A stretch of DNA of 64,000 bases from Archangium violaceum Cb vi76 (lineage in GTDB: Bacteria; Myxococcota; Myxococcia; Myxococcales; Myxococcaceae), in the NCBI RefSeq assembly GCF_000733295.1, contig NZ_JPMI01000216.1:1-64000 (forward strand), written 5' to 3'. The notes under the pieces were generated by a model that did no database searches, was not told where the DNA came from, and saw only the letters and a list, made by a program, of their open reading frames with translations. The position numbers were made by a program, and so were the translations under genes. Positions 34,115 through 42,275 of the stretch are shown piece by piece (position 1 is the first letter of the stretch; the number at the start of each line of letters is the position of its first letter).

Positions 34115-34195
34115 GCATATCCCCTCTCCCTTTGGGAGAGGGTTAGGGTGAGGGTCTGAATCTGGCCCGCACCGGGCCGTCAGGAGGGGATATGC
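34115..34195 (+). promoter_or_regulatory. Leader that can pair with the ribosome site of the next lipoprotein gene
   Basis: GCATATCCCCTC (34115-34126) is the exact reverse complement of GAGGGGATATGC (34184-34195), which contains the ribosome site and the ATG (34192-34194) of the following gene. The segment between holds GGCCCG/CGGGCC (34164-34178) and a competing hairpin CCCTCTCCC/GGGAGAGGG (34122-34142). A role in hiding or exposing the start is inferred. Confidence 0.45.
34122..34154 (+). repeat. REP-like dispersed element, copy 1
   Basis: A 33-base element: CCCTCTCCC, a 3-base loop, GGGAGAGGG, then TTAGGGTGAGGG. It matches the copy at 63821-63853 at 27 of 33 positions. This kind of sequence recurs between genes in many GC-rich genomes. 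Its 9-bp stem may also end suf transcription. Confidence 0.65.
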
Positions 34196-34722
34196 GAAAG
34201 CCAGTCTGGAGTGGTCTCGTTCTCTGTGCCCTGCTCGGATGTACGGGGCCGAAGTCCTCGACGGGGGGAGAGGAGCCCCAACCCCCGCCCGCCACGGTCG
34301 AGGCACCCACGGAAGCGCCTCCCCCGAGTGAGCCGAAGGCCCCCGCCGCCGCGGACTCCGCGCCCCGGGCGCTCCAGGTGACGGCGTCCCCGGCGCCCAA
34401 GGACGACATCATCCTCAAGAGCGTCGAGCTCCAGGGGGACACGCTGGTGGCGAGGGTGATGCACTCGGGCGGCTGCAAGCCGCACACGTACGAGCTGCTC
34501 TGGAGTGGCGGCTTCCAGAAGTCCGCGGCGGGCGAGCCTCAGGCGGAGCTGGTGCTGGCCCACGAGGCGAACGGGGATTCCTGCGAGGCGCTGCTCAACC
34601 GGACGGCGAGCTTCGACCTCGGCCCGCTGAAGCAGCGCTGGCGTGAGCAGAACAAGAGCGAGCACGGCGCGGTGGAATTGCGCTTCGCCGGCTCGCAGCT
34701 CACCGGCCGTTACACGTTCTGA
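34192..34722 (+). CDS. Lipoprotein with Pro-rich linker, unknown function
   Basis: 176 residues. The lipobox is LLGC (MRKPVWSGLVLCALLGC), followed by a Pro/Glu/Ala-rich linker to about residue 60. The C-terminal 110 residues form one compact domain (IILKSVELQGDTLVARVMHS, GGCKPHTYELLW, HEANGDSCEALLNRTASFDL) with two cysteines that could pair. A similar domain style occurs in small envelope lipoproteins, but I do not recognise a named family. It lies 83 bases after sufT; ATG 34192 has a strong GGAGGGG ribosome site inside the inverted repeat described separately. Confidence 0.78.
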   Translation: MRKPVWSGLVLCALLGCTGPKSSTGGEEPQPPPATVEAPTEAPPPSEPKAPAAADSAPRALQVTASPAPKDDIILKSVELQGDTLVARVMHSGGCKPHTYELLWSGGFQKSAAGEPQAELVLAHEANGDSCEALLNRTASFDLGPLKQRWREQNKSEHGAVELRFAGSQLTGRYTF

Positions 34723-34756
34723 GCGGGACCGGCACGGGGCCGGTCCTCGCGTGAGC

Positions 34757-35509
34757 TCACGGCGTCGCGAGGTCCGGCGCCGGGGTGCTCTCCGGCGGCT
34801 TCGGGGCGACGGGGGGCAGATTCAGCTCCTCGGCGCGCGGCTGCAGCCCGGTGACGGCGGTGATGAGGCTCTCCATGCCGTTGAAGAAACCGATGGCCTC
34901 CAGCGGCCGGTTGAGCCACCCGGTGGTGATGCAGTAGTGGCTCGTGTGGGGCGCGGTGTGGTGCACGTCGTGATGCCCGCGGCCGAGGATGATGCCCCGC
35001 GCCTGCAGCCACGACACCAGGGGCGAGACGTGCTCCATGTGCGACCACTTGTGGAACTGGTTGGTCCCGAAGACGCCCAGGCACAGCATCAGCACGAAGG
35101 TGAGCGCGGCCGAGGCCCACGGCGCCTCCGGCCCCGAGGGCAGCAGCAGCGCGAGCCCCAGCACCGGCACGCTCACCAGGCAGTTGTGGCCGTTGGTGGC
35201 CACGAAGCCATGGCGGGTGATGTCGAGCGGATCCTCGTGGTGGACGCGGAAGGGCGTGACGAAGGTCTTCCCCAGCACCGGCGTGGTCCGGGAGAACCAC
35301 GTGTCGAACAACCAGTGCACCAGTCCGGACACGAAGTCGGCCGTCACGAAGCCCAGCACCGCGCTCAGCGCGATCATCACCCCCGTCTGCGCGCCGGCCG
35401 CCTGCGCCACGCGGCGGGCCAGCAGGGCGCACAGGACGAAGAAGAGAACGACGCCGAGCTTTTCCTGCCACTGCGCGGGGCGGGCCTGGGTAGACGAGGC
35501 AACGGACAT
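34757..35509 (-). CDS. carF: CarF-type plasmanylethanolamine desaturase
   Basis: 250 residues from ATG 35509 (AGGAA eight bases upstream; the frame is open to 35566 without a ribosome site). Two or more hydrophobic segments surround histidine-rich motifs: FRVHHEDPLDITRHGFVATN, NQFHKWSHMEH and GRGHHDVHHTAPHTSHYCIT, the pattern of the TMEM189/PEDS1-CarF lipid desaturase family. In Myxococcus xanthus, CarF makes the vinyl-ether bond of plasmalogens and is needed for light (singlet-oxygen) induction of carotenoids. No other car genes are adjacent. A homologous activity here is expected from family membership. Confidence 0.88.
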   Translation of the reverse strand: MSVASSTQARPAQWQEKLGVVLFFVLCALLARRVAQAAGAQTGVMIALSAVLGFVTADFVSGLVHWLFDTWFSRTTPVLGKTFVTPFRVHHEDPLDITRHGFVATNGHNCLVSVPVLGLALLLPSGPEAPWASAALTFVLMLCLGVFGTNQFHKWSHMEHVSPLVSWLQARGIILGRGHHDVHHTAPHTSHYCITTGWLNRPLEAIGFFNGMESLITAVTGLQPRAEELNLPPVAPKPPESTPAPDLATP

Positions 35510-35652
35510 GCGGGGTTCCTGGGGTGGAGGCCAGGCCCCGGAGTGGGTCCTGCCTTGAGTGTTCATCAGCCTACACCATCAGTGGACCCACTGCCCCGCC
35601 GGCTGGCCGCTCGCCGAGGTCACGAGGGGGTGTCGTAGACCTTGGAACTCCC

Positions 35653-36420
35653 ATGAACGTCCGCATCGAGAAGAAGGGTTCCGTTACCACCGTCATCCTC
35701 CACCGTCCCGAGGTGCGCAACGCCGTGGATGGGCCCACGGCCGAGGCGCTCGCGGCGGCCTTCCGGGAGTTCGAGGCGGATGCCGAGGCCCGGGTGGGTG
35801 TCCTGTTCGGCGAGGGAGGCACCTTCTGCGCGGGCGCGGACCTGAAGGCCGTGGCCGAGGGCCGGCTGCCGCACCTGGCGCCGGAGGGAGAGGGTCCCAT
35901 GGGGCCCTCGCGGATGGTGCTGAGCAAGCCGGTCATCGCCGCCATCTCGGGACATGCCGTCGCGGGAGGGCTGGAGCTGGCGCTCTGGTGCGACCTGCGC
36001 GTGGCCGAGGAGGACGCCGTGCTGGGCGTGTTCTGCCGCCGCTGGGGCGTGCCGCTCATCGACGGGGGAACGGTGCGGCTGCCCCGGTTGATTGGCCTGT
36101 CGCGCGCGATGGAGCTCATCCTCACGGGCCGTCCGGTGCCGGCGCAGGAGGCGCTGGGCATGGGGCTCGTCAACCGCGTGGTGCCCCGGGGCGGTGCGCG
36201 CGAGGCCGCCGAGCAACTGGCCCGGGAGATCGCCGCCTTCCCGCAGGCCTGCATGAACGCGGATCGGCGCTCGGCGTACGAACAGGCCGGGCTCCCGATG
36301 GAGCAGGCGCTGCTCCAGGAGTTCCAGCGGGGCGTGCGGATACTCGAGAAGGAGTCGCTGACGGGCGCGAAGCGCTTCGCGGGGGGCGCCGGCCGGCACG
36401 GCTCGTTCGAGGAAAGTTGA
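35653..36420 (+). CDS. Enoyl-CoA hydratase/isomerase family protein
   Basis: 255 residues, crotonase-fold length. Oxyanion-hole segments are present: GGTFCAGADLKAVAEG and ISGHAVAGGLELALWCDLRV. After the second, VFCRRWGVPLIDGGTVRLPR replaces the catalytic-Glu environment of classical hydratases, with Asp in LIDGG. It probably hydrates, isomerises or hydrolyses an acyl-CoA, but the exact reaction is not clear. No other beta-oxidation gene is adjacent. It diverges from carF with 143 bases between starts. The start ATG 35653 has no strong ribosome site. Confidence 0.88.
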   Translation: MNVRIEKKGSVTTVILHRPEVRNAVDGPTAEALAAAFREFEADAEARVGVLFGEGGTFCAGADLKAVAEGRLPHLAPEGEGPMGPSRMVLSKPVIAAISGHAVAGGLELALWCDLRVAEEDAVLGVFCRRWGVPLIDGGTVRLPRLIGLSRAMELILTGRPVPAQEALGMGLVNRVVPRGGAREAAEQLAREIAAFPQACMNADRRSAYEQAGLPMEQALLQEFQRGVRILEKESLTGAKRFAGGAGRHGSFEES

Positions 36421-36537
36421 AAGCTGGTTCAGATTTCAGCCAATTTTGACGCGCCGCGACTTGAGCAGGGACAGCCAGTGAAAGTCTGTTCTCACCGCGA
36501 GGCCGCTCCTCTACCCCCCAGCGGCCCCGGAGGCTCC

Positions 36538-38433
36538 ATGTTCAGTCGAAGCGCGCGTCGTCCGTCGTCGTTCATGTCAGCTCGTGGGATGCGCTTCGCG
36601 GCGCTTCTGCTCACCACCGCCGCGGGCTGTGGTCCGCTCGAGGGAGATGCTCCCGAGCAGCAGGCCCCCTCCGACGTGGTGCAGGTGGAGAACGGGCTCA
36701 CGCAGGTCACGGGTTTTGGCACCAACCCCGGCAACCTGCTGATGTACCGGCACGTCCCGGCGAGCATGCCGGCCAGCGCGCCGTTGGTGGTGGTGCTGCA
36801 CGGCTGTACGCAGACGGCCGCGGCCATGGAGAACACCGGCTGGACGGCGGCGGCCAACGTCTACAAGTTCTACGTCGTCTACGCGCAGCAGCAGAGCAGC
36901 AACAACGCCAGCAGCTGCTTCAACTGGTTCGAGCCGGGTGACATCGCGCGTGGCTCGGGTGAGGCGCTCTCCCTCAAGCAGATGGTGGACGCCATGCGGT
37001 CCGCCTACTCCATCGATCCGGCGCGCGTGTTCATCGCGGGCTTCTCGGGCGGTGGGTACATGGTGCCCGCCCTGCTCGCCACCTACCCGGACGTCTTCTC
37101 CGCGGGCGCCATCAACGCGGGCGGGCCCTACAAGTGCGCCACCTCGATGACCGCGGCCTTCTCCTGCATGAGCCCGGGCGTGGACAAGACGCCCGCCGCC
37201 TGGGGAGACCTCGTGCGCGGCGCCTACTCCGGCTACACGGGGGCCCGTCCCCGCGTCTCCATCTGGCACGGCACGAGCGACTTCACGGTGAAGAACTCCA
37301 ACGCGACCGAGGCGATGGAGCAGTGGACCAACGTGCACGGCATCGACCAGACGCCGGACTTCACCGAGACGGTCGCCGGCTTCCCGCACAAGGAGTACCG
37401 CAACAGCGCGGGCACGACGCTCGTGGAGACCTATGACCTGACCGGCATGGGCCACGGGGTGGCCATCGACCCGCAGTACAGCTTCCCGGGCACCTCCACG
37501 GTGTGCGGCGCCACGGGCTCGTACCTGTCCGACGTGAACATCTGCGCCGTGTACTACCAGGCGAAGTTCTTCGGGCTCACGGGCGGTGGTGGCGGCGGCA
37601 CGGGTGATACCACCCCGCCCACGGTGAACCTGACGGCGCCGGCCAACGGCGCCACGGTGAGCGGCACCGTCACCCTCACCGCGAGCGCCTCGGACGCGGT
37701 GGGCGTCACCCGGGTGGAGTTCTTCGTGGATGGCTCCCTGGCCGGCTCCGACAGCGCTGCCCCCTATGAGCTGGCCTGGAACAGCGCCAGCGTGGCCAAC
37801 GGTACCCACTCGCTCAGCGCCAGGGCCTACGACGCCGCGGGCAACTCGGCCACGGACGCGGACACGTCCGTCACGGTGAGCAACAGCGGGGGCACGGGCA
37901 CGCCGGTGACGGTGAGCTTCACCAGCGTCGCCGCGGAGGATGGCTACATCAAGGCGAACGCGGACGGCAGCCTGCCCGCGATTGGCACGCTCATGGGCCT
38001 GGCGCTCGGGCGCGGCACGGACGGCAAGTACAACCGCTCCTTCCTCTCGTTCGACACCTCCGGCCTGCCGGACGGCGCCACCATCACCCGCGCGTACCTC
38101 ACCGTCGGCTATTCGTCCGGCTCGGGTGACCCCTGGGCGAGCCCCGCCGGCAACACCCTCGTCATCGACGTGAAGACGGGGACCTTCAATGCCGCCGCCA
38201 CCGAGACGGCCGACTGGGGCGCCGCCGCCAACGCGAGCGCCGTGGCCAGCATCCCGAAGTTCACTCTGGGTACGGCGAACTCGGCGGACTTCTCCGGCGC
38301 CGGCCTGGGGGCCATCAACAAGACGGGGAAGACCCAGCTGCGGCTGGGTTTCACCCAGAATCAGGCGGCGACGGCCTACCTGTTCATCCAGGATGGGGCG
38401 AACGCGAAGCTCACCGTCGTCTATACGCCATAA
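36538..38433 (+). CDS. Secreted PHB-depolymerase-family esterase with Ig-like and C-terminal binding domains
   Basis: 631 residues from ATG 36538 (GGAGG upstream). A lipoprotein-like signal (FAALLLTTAAGC) is followed by an alpha/beta hydrolase: VVVLHGCTQTAAAMENTGWT, the nucleophile Ser in FIAGFSGGGYMVPAL, Asp in IWHGTSDFTV and His in TGMGHGVAI. This is the LpqC/PHB depolymerase group, which also includes feruloyl and acetylxylan esterases. An Ig-like module follows (about 360-455, VNLTAPANGATVSGTVTLTA), then a beta-rich 170-residue end of the DNRLRE/CBM kind (SFLSFDTSGLPDGATITRAY) that likely binds polymer. It is an exported enzyme for degrading extracellular polyester or plant or prey polymers; substrate not determined. 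Confidence 0.88.
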   Translation: MFSRSARRPSSFMSARGMRFAALLLTTAAGCGPLEGDAPEQQAPSDVVQVENGLTQVTGFGTNPGNLLMYRHVPASMPASAPLVVVLHGCTQTAAAMENTGWTAAANVYKFYVVYAQQQSSNNASSCFNWFEPGDIARGSGEALSLKQMVDAMRSAYSIDPARVFIAGFSGGGYMVPALLATYPDVFSAGAINAGGPYKCATSMTAAFSCMSPGVDKTPAAWGDLVRGAYSGYTGARPRVSIWHGTSDFTVKNSNATEAMEQWTNVHGIDQTPDFTETVAGFPHKEYRNSAGTTLVETYDLTGMGHGVAIDPQYSFPGTSTVCGATGSYLSDVNICAVYYQAKFFGLTGGGGGGTGDTTPPTVNLTAPANGATVSGTVTLTASASDAVGVTRVEFFVDGSLAGSDSAAPYELAWNSASVANGTHSLSARAYDAAGNSATDADTSVTVSNSGGTGTPVTVSFTSVAAEDGYIKANADGSLPAIGTLMGLALGRGTDGKYNRSFLSFDTSGLPDGATITRAYLTVGYSSGSGDPWASPAGNTLVIDVKTGTFNAAATETADWGAAANASAVASIPKFTLGTANSADFSGAGLGAINKTGKTQLRLGFTQNQAATAYLFIQDGANAKLTVVYTP

Positions 38434-38683
38434 TCGTGGGTTTCCCGGGGCGGGACGGCGCTCCGGGTGTTAGTGTGACCCCACGGCCACGGGTATGAAG
38501 CAAGGCCCGTTCCTACGCTCCCCCTCCCACCGGGCGGGGGGGCGCTTCGAGGCACTCCCACCTCGCGGGGCTGTCAGCCCGGTGGGTCGCCTGCCGTCCC
38601 CGCCCCGCGCTATACCGTACTGTAGGCGCCTGCCCCATCTTTGGAGGGCGCAGGCCTGTAAACCCCTTTCGGAGGAAGAGCAC

Positions 38684-39415
38684 ATCATTCGCGAACAGAG
38701 AAGTCCCCGCGGCGGTAGCCGCGATCAGAGAACCAATCGCCGTATCCGCGCTCGCGAGGTCCGTGTCGTGGGATCCGATGGCGCCCAGCTTGGCGTCATG
38801 CCCCTCGAAGCGGCCCTGACGCTGGCTCGAAATGAAGGACTCGATCTCGTCGAGATCAGCCCCATGGCCCAGCCACCTGTCTGCAAGGTGATGGACTATG
38901 GCAAGTTCAAGTACGAGGAGAAGAAGAAGGCCGCGGAGTCGAAGCGCGCCCAGGTCGTGGTCCAGCTCAAGGAAGTGAAGCTGCGCCCGAAGACCGAGGA
39001 GCACGACTACGAATTCAAGGTCCGCAACACGCGCCGGTTCATCGAGGAAGGCAACAAGGCCAAGGTCGTCATCCAGTTCCGGGGTCGAGAAATCACCCAC
39101 AAGGAGCAGGGAACGGCCATCCTCAACGACGTGGCCGAGGACCTGAAGGACGTGGCGGTGGTGGAGATGCCGCCTCGCATGGAAGGGCGCTTGATGTTCA
39201 TGATTCTCGCGCCCACGGCCAAGGTCGCCCAGAAGGCCCGCGAGCTGGTGCGGCAGGCGGCCGCCAGCAAGAAGTCCTCTCCTCCTCCTCCGGCGCCCGG
39301 TGCCGGAAAGCCGGCTCCCGCCGCTGCCGCTGCCCCTGCCGCTGCTGCCGCCGCCGAGGCGGACGAGGACTCCGACGAGGGCTCGCAGGCAGCAGCCCCG
39401 AGTCCGGCTCCGTAG
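38684..39415 (+). CDS. infC: Translation initiation factor IF-3 (Dsg) with ATC start and long C-terminal tail
   Basis: 243 residues. No ATG or GTG fits the N-terminus; GGAGGA (38671-38676) sits seven bases before ATC 38684, directly followed by ATT. In Myxococcus xanthus the IF-3 gene dsg also starts at AUC, and E. coli infC uses AUU, so a rare start is expected and supports IF-3 autoregulation. The N-domain (RTNRRIRAREVRVVGSDGAQ, LDLVEISPMAQPPVCKVMDY) and C-domain (EIRHKE-like REITHKEQGTAILNDVAEDL) are complete. A tail of about 60 residues rich in Ala, Pro and acids follows (SSPPPPAPGAGKPAP, EADEDSDEGS), as in Dsg, where it matters for development. No rpmI-rplT follows. Confidence 0.93.
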   Translation: MIREQRSPRGGSRDQRTNRRIRAREVRVVGSDGAQLGVMPLEAALTLARNEGLDLVEISPMAQPPVCKVMDYGKFKYEEKKKAAESKRAQVVVQLKEVKLRPKTEEHDYEFKVRNTRRFIEEGNKAKVVIQFRGREITHKEQGTAILNDVAEDLKDVAVVEMPPRMEGRLMFMILAPTAKVAQKARELVRQAAASKKSSPPPPAPGAGKPAPAAAAAPAAAAAAEADEDSDEGSQAAAPSPAP

Positions 39416-39428
39416 GCGGAAGTACCCG

Positions 39429-39455
39429 CACGCGGTGGACGTGCTCCACCGCGTG
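39429..39455. terminator. Strong bidirectional hairpin after infC
   Basis: CACGCGGTGGA (39429-39439) and TCCACCGCGTG (39445-39455) form a perfect 11-bp stem with a 5-base loop between the convergent infC and YkgJ genes. Confidence 0.75.
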
Positions 39456-39460
39456 TGGCG

Positions 39461-39967
39461 CTACCCCTGGCCAGGGCCCTCGAAGCGCCGAGGGCCTCCG
39501 TGGAAGTGCTGGTCGAGGAAGGCCTCGGCCCGCTCCCGCGCGGCGCTCGTCTCGGACGAGAAGCCCCCTTCCTCACCCCAGGCGGCGAAGCGAGCGCGCT
39601 CCAACACCGGGGCGGGGCGTGGGTCCGGGTCGGGCGCGAGGCCGCGCTCCACGGCCGCGAGCAGGACGTGCGCCTGCTCCACCACCCGGAGCGCTTCCTC
39701 GAAGGCCACCGTCCCGCCAGCGAGTGCGTTGAACAGCCGGCAGGCGTAGCGGCGGCAGCCCTCCGGGCGCTCCGCGTAGACGGAGCACTGCCGCTCCTTC
39801 AGCGCCGTGCAGCCCTGGCGGAGGGCCGGAGCGCCATCCGCGAGCGCCACCACCTCGAGCCCGTTCCGCCGGGCGGTGTCGACCTCGGCCGGCTGGAGCG
39901 GAACGTGGCTGAAGAGGTTGCCGTCGCAGCACAGGCCGCAGCGACGGCACAGCTCGGACAGGGACAT
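39461..39967 (-). CDS. YkgJ-family cysteine-cluster protein
   Basis: 168 residues. Cysteines are grouped as in the YkgJ/CxxCxxCC family: CRRCGLCCDG at the N-terminus, then CTALKERQCSVYAERPEGCR and YACRLF. These eight or so cysteines probably bind a zinc or iron-sulfur centre. The role of the family is unsettled; no membrane segment or partner gene is visible. ATG 39967 is used; the preceding gene end lies 37 bases upstream on the same strand, so read-through from the large operon is possible. Confidence 0.88.
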   Translation of the reverse strand: MSLSELCRRCGLCCDGNLFSHVPLQPAEVDTARRNGLEVVALADGAPALRQGCTALKERQCSVYAERPEGCRRYACRLFNALAGGTVAFEEALRVVEQAHVLLAAVERGLAPDPDPRPAPVLERARFAAWGEEGGFSSETSAARERAEAFLDQHFHGGPRRFEGPGQG

Positions 39968-40004
39968 GCATCAGCCTCCTGGTGTGGACCTGCCCATCGG
40001 GTTT

Positions 40005-42275
40005 TCAGGGACGAGGTTCTATGCGGATGGAACGCTTTTCGGCGGCGCGGCACTCCGCACATGAGCAGGCTCCACAAGCGGAACAGATGAAGGTGCCGGG
40101 CTCGGAAGAGCGGGCGCAGGGCACGGCCAGAACGTCTCCTCCCAGCACCTGATCCACCCAGCCCGGAGCAGGCTCCCTCCCGCTCCAACCCTTCATGGCG
40201 GGGAGCAGGAAGGGGAAGCGCCCGCGGCATGCGCCACATGCCTGGGTTCCCCAGCTCGTCCTGCAGTCAGCGCACTCGCAATGGAAGTCGCCACCAGGAC
40301 GTGCCTGAAATCCGTGTTGAGGTTCCACCTGGGCGGGACAGGTTGGGCAATGCCTGAGCCCATCCACGAGCCGTATCGCCTCCTCCAGTGCCACTTGAAA
40401 AGCCTTCGCTCGTTCGAGCTCCTCCTGGGCACGCATGACCGCAGCATTTGACTCACTCTTCTCCTGGTTGAGCGAGCTCGTGCGGCTCCCTCTCTTCGAG
40501 GCTTCTCGAGCCGCCTCCGTGGACTGCAGATGCCGGGCCTTGAGTTGCTGGTGCCTTGACTCAAGGGTGCGCACCACCTCCGCCGGCTCGAACGCGACAC
40601 GCTCATGCTGAGCAGGTGGCCGCATCACCACGACCTTCTTGTCATGCAGTTGGAGCCAGCCTTGTGCGTGTCCCACCGGGAGCCCCTCCGGAAGGGGGGC
40701 CTCCACCCGGGCCGGATAGCGCAGGAATCGGGAGGCGTTCAGTGCCCAACGCAGGGCCCGGACGACACGCTCGACACTCCCGATGTCCCAGGGGGCCACC
40801 GGGAGCATCCCCGGGCCCCTTCGCTCCGCCTTCTTCAGATCATTTCCCAGCGTATGCAGCCGTTGGAGCACCTCGGGCTCAAGCCGTTCCTCCCCACTAC
40901 TTCCCGCCAGATGCAACACGAGCGTGGAGGATGTGCCGTCACCAGGACCCGCCTGGGCCATGGTCTCCAGGTGTCGCCTCGCGACCTCCGCATCTGGGCT
41001 CGCCGAGATGGATGCGGGGAGGGGAACGATGCGCCACTGCTCGTGGCTCGTTGATAAGGAGATGACTCCTTCCTCATCCCAGCGCAGCTGCACTTTCTCC
41101 CCTGGCCCCTCGAGTACGATGGGCTCGCCTGGCCGCAGCGAGGCCTCGGGATCCTGGGGCATATACCCCAGTTGATCGAGTGCGCGGATCACGAGCAGCA
41201 GGCAGAATGCGTCGAAGCTGCGGCAGACGCGCTGATGGCCCTGGTATACCTCACCCGGGCTGCGCACCTGGGTCTGGCGGTACGCCGCCCACTCCCGCCA
41301 GAGCGTCGCGACATGACGGTAGTGGATGTCGTTCCGGAGGATGTTCGTGAGGGAGAGCAAGTTCCCCACCTGGGCACGGCGCGGGATTCCCTTGTAGAGA
41401 GCGGAGCTCATCAGCCCCAGGAGTGCGTACCGGAGCCGCTCAAGCTCCTGGAGGGTGGCGTCCGCCCGGCGGCGGCGCTCGTCCGCGTCGACGGCCTTTC
41501 CCCACAACCCACACACCCGTTTCTGCCTCCAGTGAGAGCCGGCGAGTGCCTGCGCCTCGTAGTCCTTCGTCTTCTCGAAGACCCGGCGAAGCTTGCGGAC
41601 GTCGTGCATGCGCTTGCGGACATAGTCCAACAGGTGGTCCACCAGCCGGGCCGAGATCCGGTTTTCGTAGATGTCTACAAGGTCGTCGCGCACCAGCGCC
41701 TGAATACGCTTGGGATGGACGGCCCTCAATGTGCGGCGCTCCCAGTCCTCCGAGTGGGTGGCCAGGTACGTGGTCGCCTGGGGGGGGATTCGCCGCGCGC
41801 GGTCCACGGGCGTCTTCTCGATGTCCACCCTCAGATGCATGCGTGGCCTGAGGCAGACCTGCTTCAGGTGACCCAGGTGCTCGTCGATGGCCCGGTCAAG
41901 CCGCTGCAACTCCACCTGTTCGGACATTCCCGGTGTCACTGGAGTCACGTCCAGCCAGTCGAGCCACGTCTGGCCTCCTTCGAGCAGGGGCCGGAGCCTC
42001 TCCCCCATCGACTTGACGCTGTAGGCCTCCAGTTCCTCGGGGATCAGATACTTGCCGAACGAGCCATCCCGCCGTTGCCCGCTCAGGGCCTCGGTCAGCG
42101 TCCAGCGTCCGCTGGCATCGGGCACGAGGAAGTCCCCGCTCGTGACCGGGACGGAGTTCAGGAAGCAGTCACCCGGTCCTGGCGTCACCACCTGCCAGAG
42201 CCCGAACAGCGGCGTGGGGTCCGGGGGCGCGGGCAAATCGGCACCGGTGAGACGGTTGTGGTAGGCCGCGCTCAT
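40005..42275 (-). CDS. DUF2357-like McrBC-partner protein with C-terminal zinc ribbons
   Basis: 756 residues; ATG 42275 overlaps the stop of the McrB-like gene (ATGA). The first half resembles DUF2357 partners of McrB-type ATPases, including the conserved ENR in VRDDLVDIYENRISARLVDH and long helices after it. I do not see a clear PD-(D/E)XK nuclease motif. The C-terminus carries three cysteine pairs or clusters (CPTCPAQ, CECADC with CGAC, and CSACGACSCAEC), so at least two zinc ribbons are expected; a coiled stretch precedes them. It is probably the DNA- or target-binding subunit acting with the AAA+ protein. Last gene of the sigma-54-controlled operon. Confidence 0.65.
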   Translation of the reverse strand: MSAAYHNRLTGADLPAPPDPTPLFGLWQVVTPGPGDCFLNSVPVTSGDFLVPDASGRWTLTEALSGQRRDGSFGKYLIPEELEAYSVKSMGERLRPLLEGGQTWLDWLDVTPVTPGMSEQVELQRLDRAIDEHLGHLKQVCLRPRMHLRVDIEKTPVDRARRIPPQATTYLATHSEDWERRTLRAVHPKRIQALVRDDLVDIYENRISARLVDHLLDYVRKRMHDVRKLRRVFEKTKDYEAQALAGSHWRQKRVCGLWGKAVDADERRRRADATLQELERLRYALLGLMSSALYKGIPRRAQVGNLLSLTNILRNDIHYRHVATLWREWAAYRQTQVRSPGEVYQGHQRVCRSFDAFCLLLVIRALDQLGYMPQDPEASLRPGEPIVLEGPGEKVQLRWDEEGVISLSTSHEQWRIVPLPASISASPDAEVARRHLETMAQAGPGDGTSSTLVLHLAGSSGEERLEPEVLQRLHTLGNDLKKAERRGPGMLPVAPWDIGSVERVVRALRWALNASRFLRYPARVEAPLPEGLPVGHAQGWLQLHDKKVVVMRPPAQHERVAFEPAEVVRTLESRHQQLKARHLQSTEAAREASKRGSRTSSLNQEKSESNAAVMRAQEELERAKAFQVALEEAIRLVDGLRHCPTCPAQVEPQHGFQARPGGDFHCECADCRTSWGTQACGACRGRFPFLLPAMKGWSGREPAPGWVDQVLGGDVLAVPCARSSEPGTFICSACGACSCAECRAAEKRSIRIEPRP

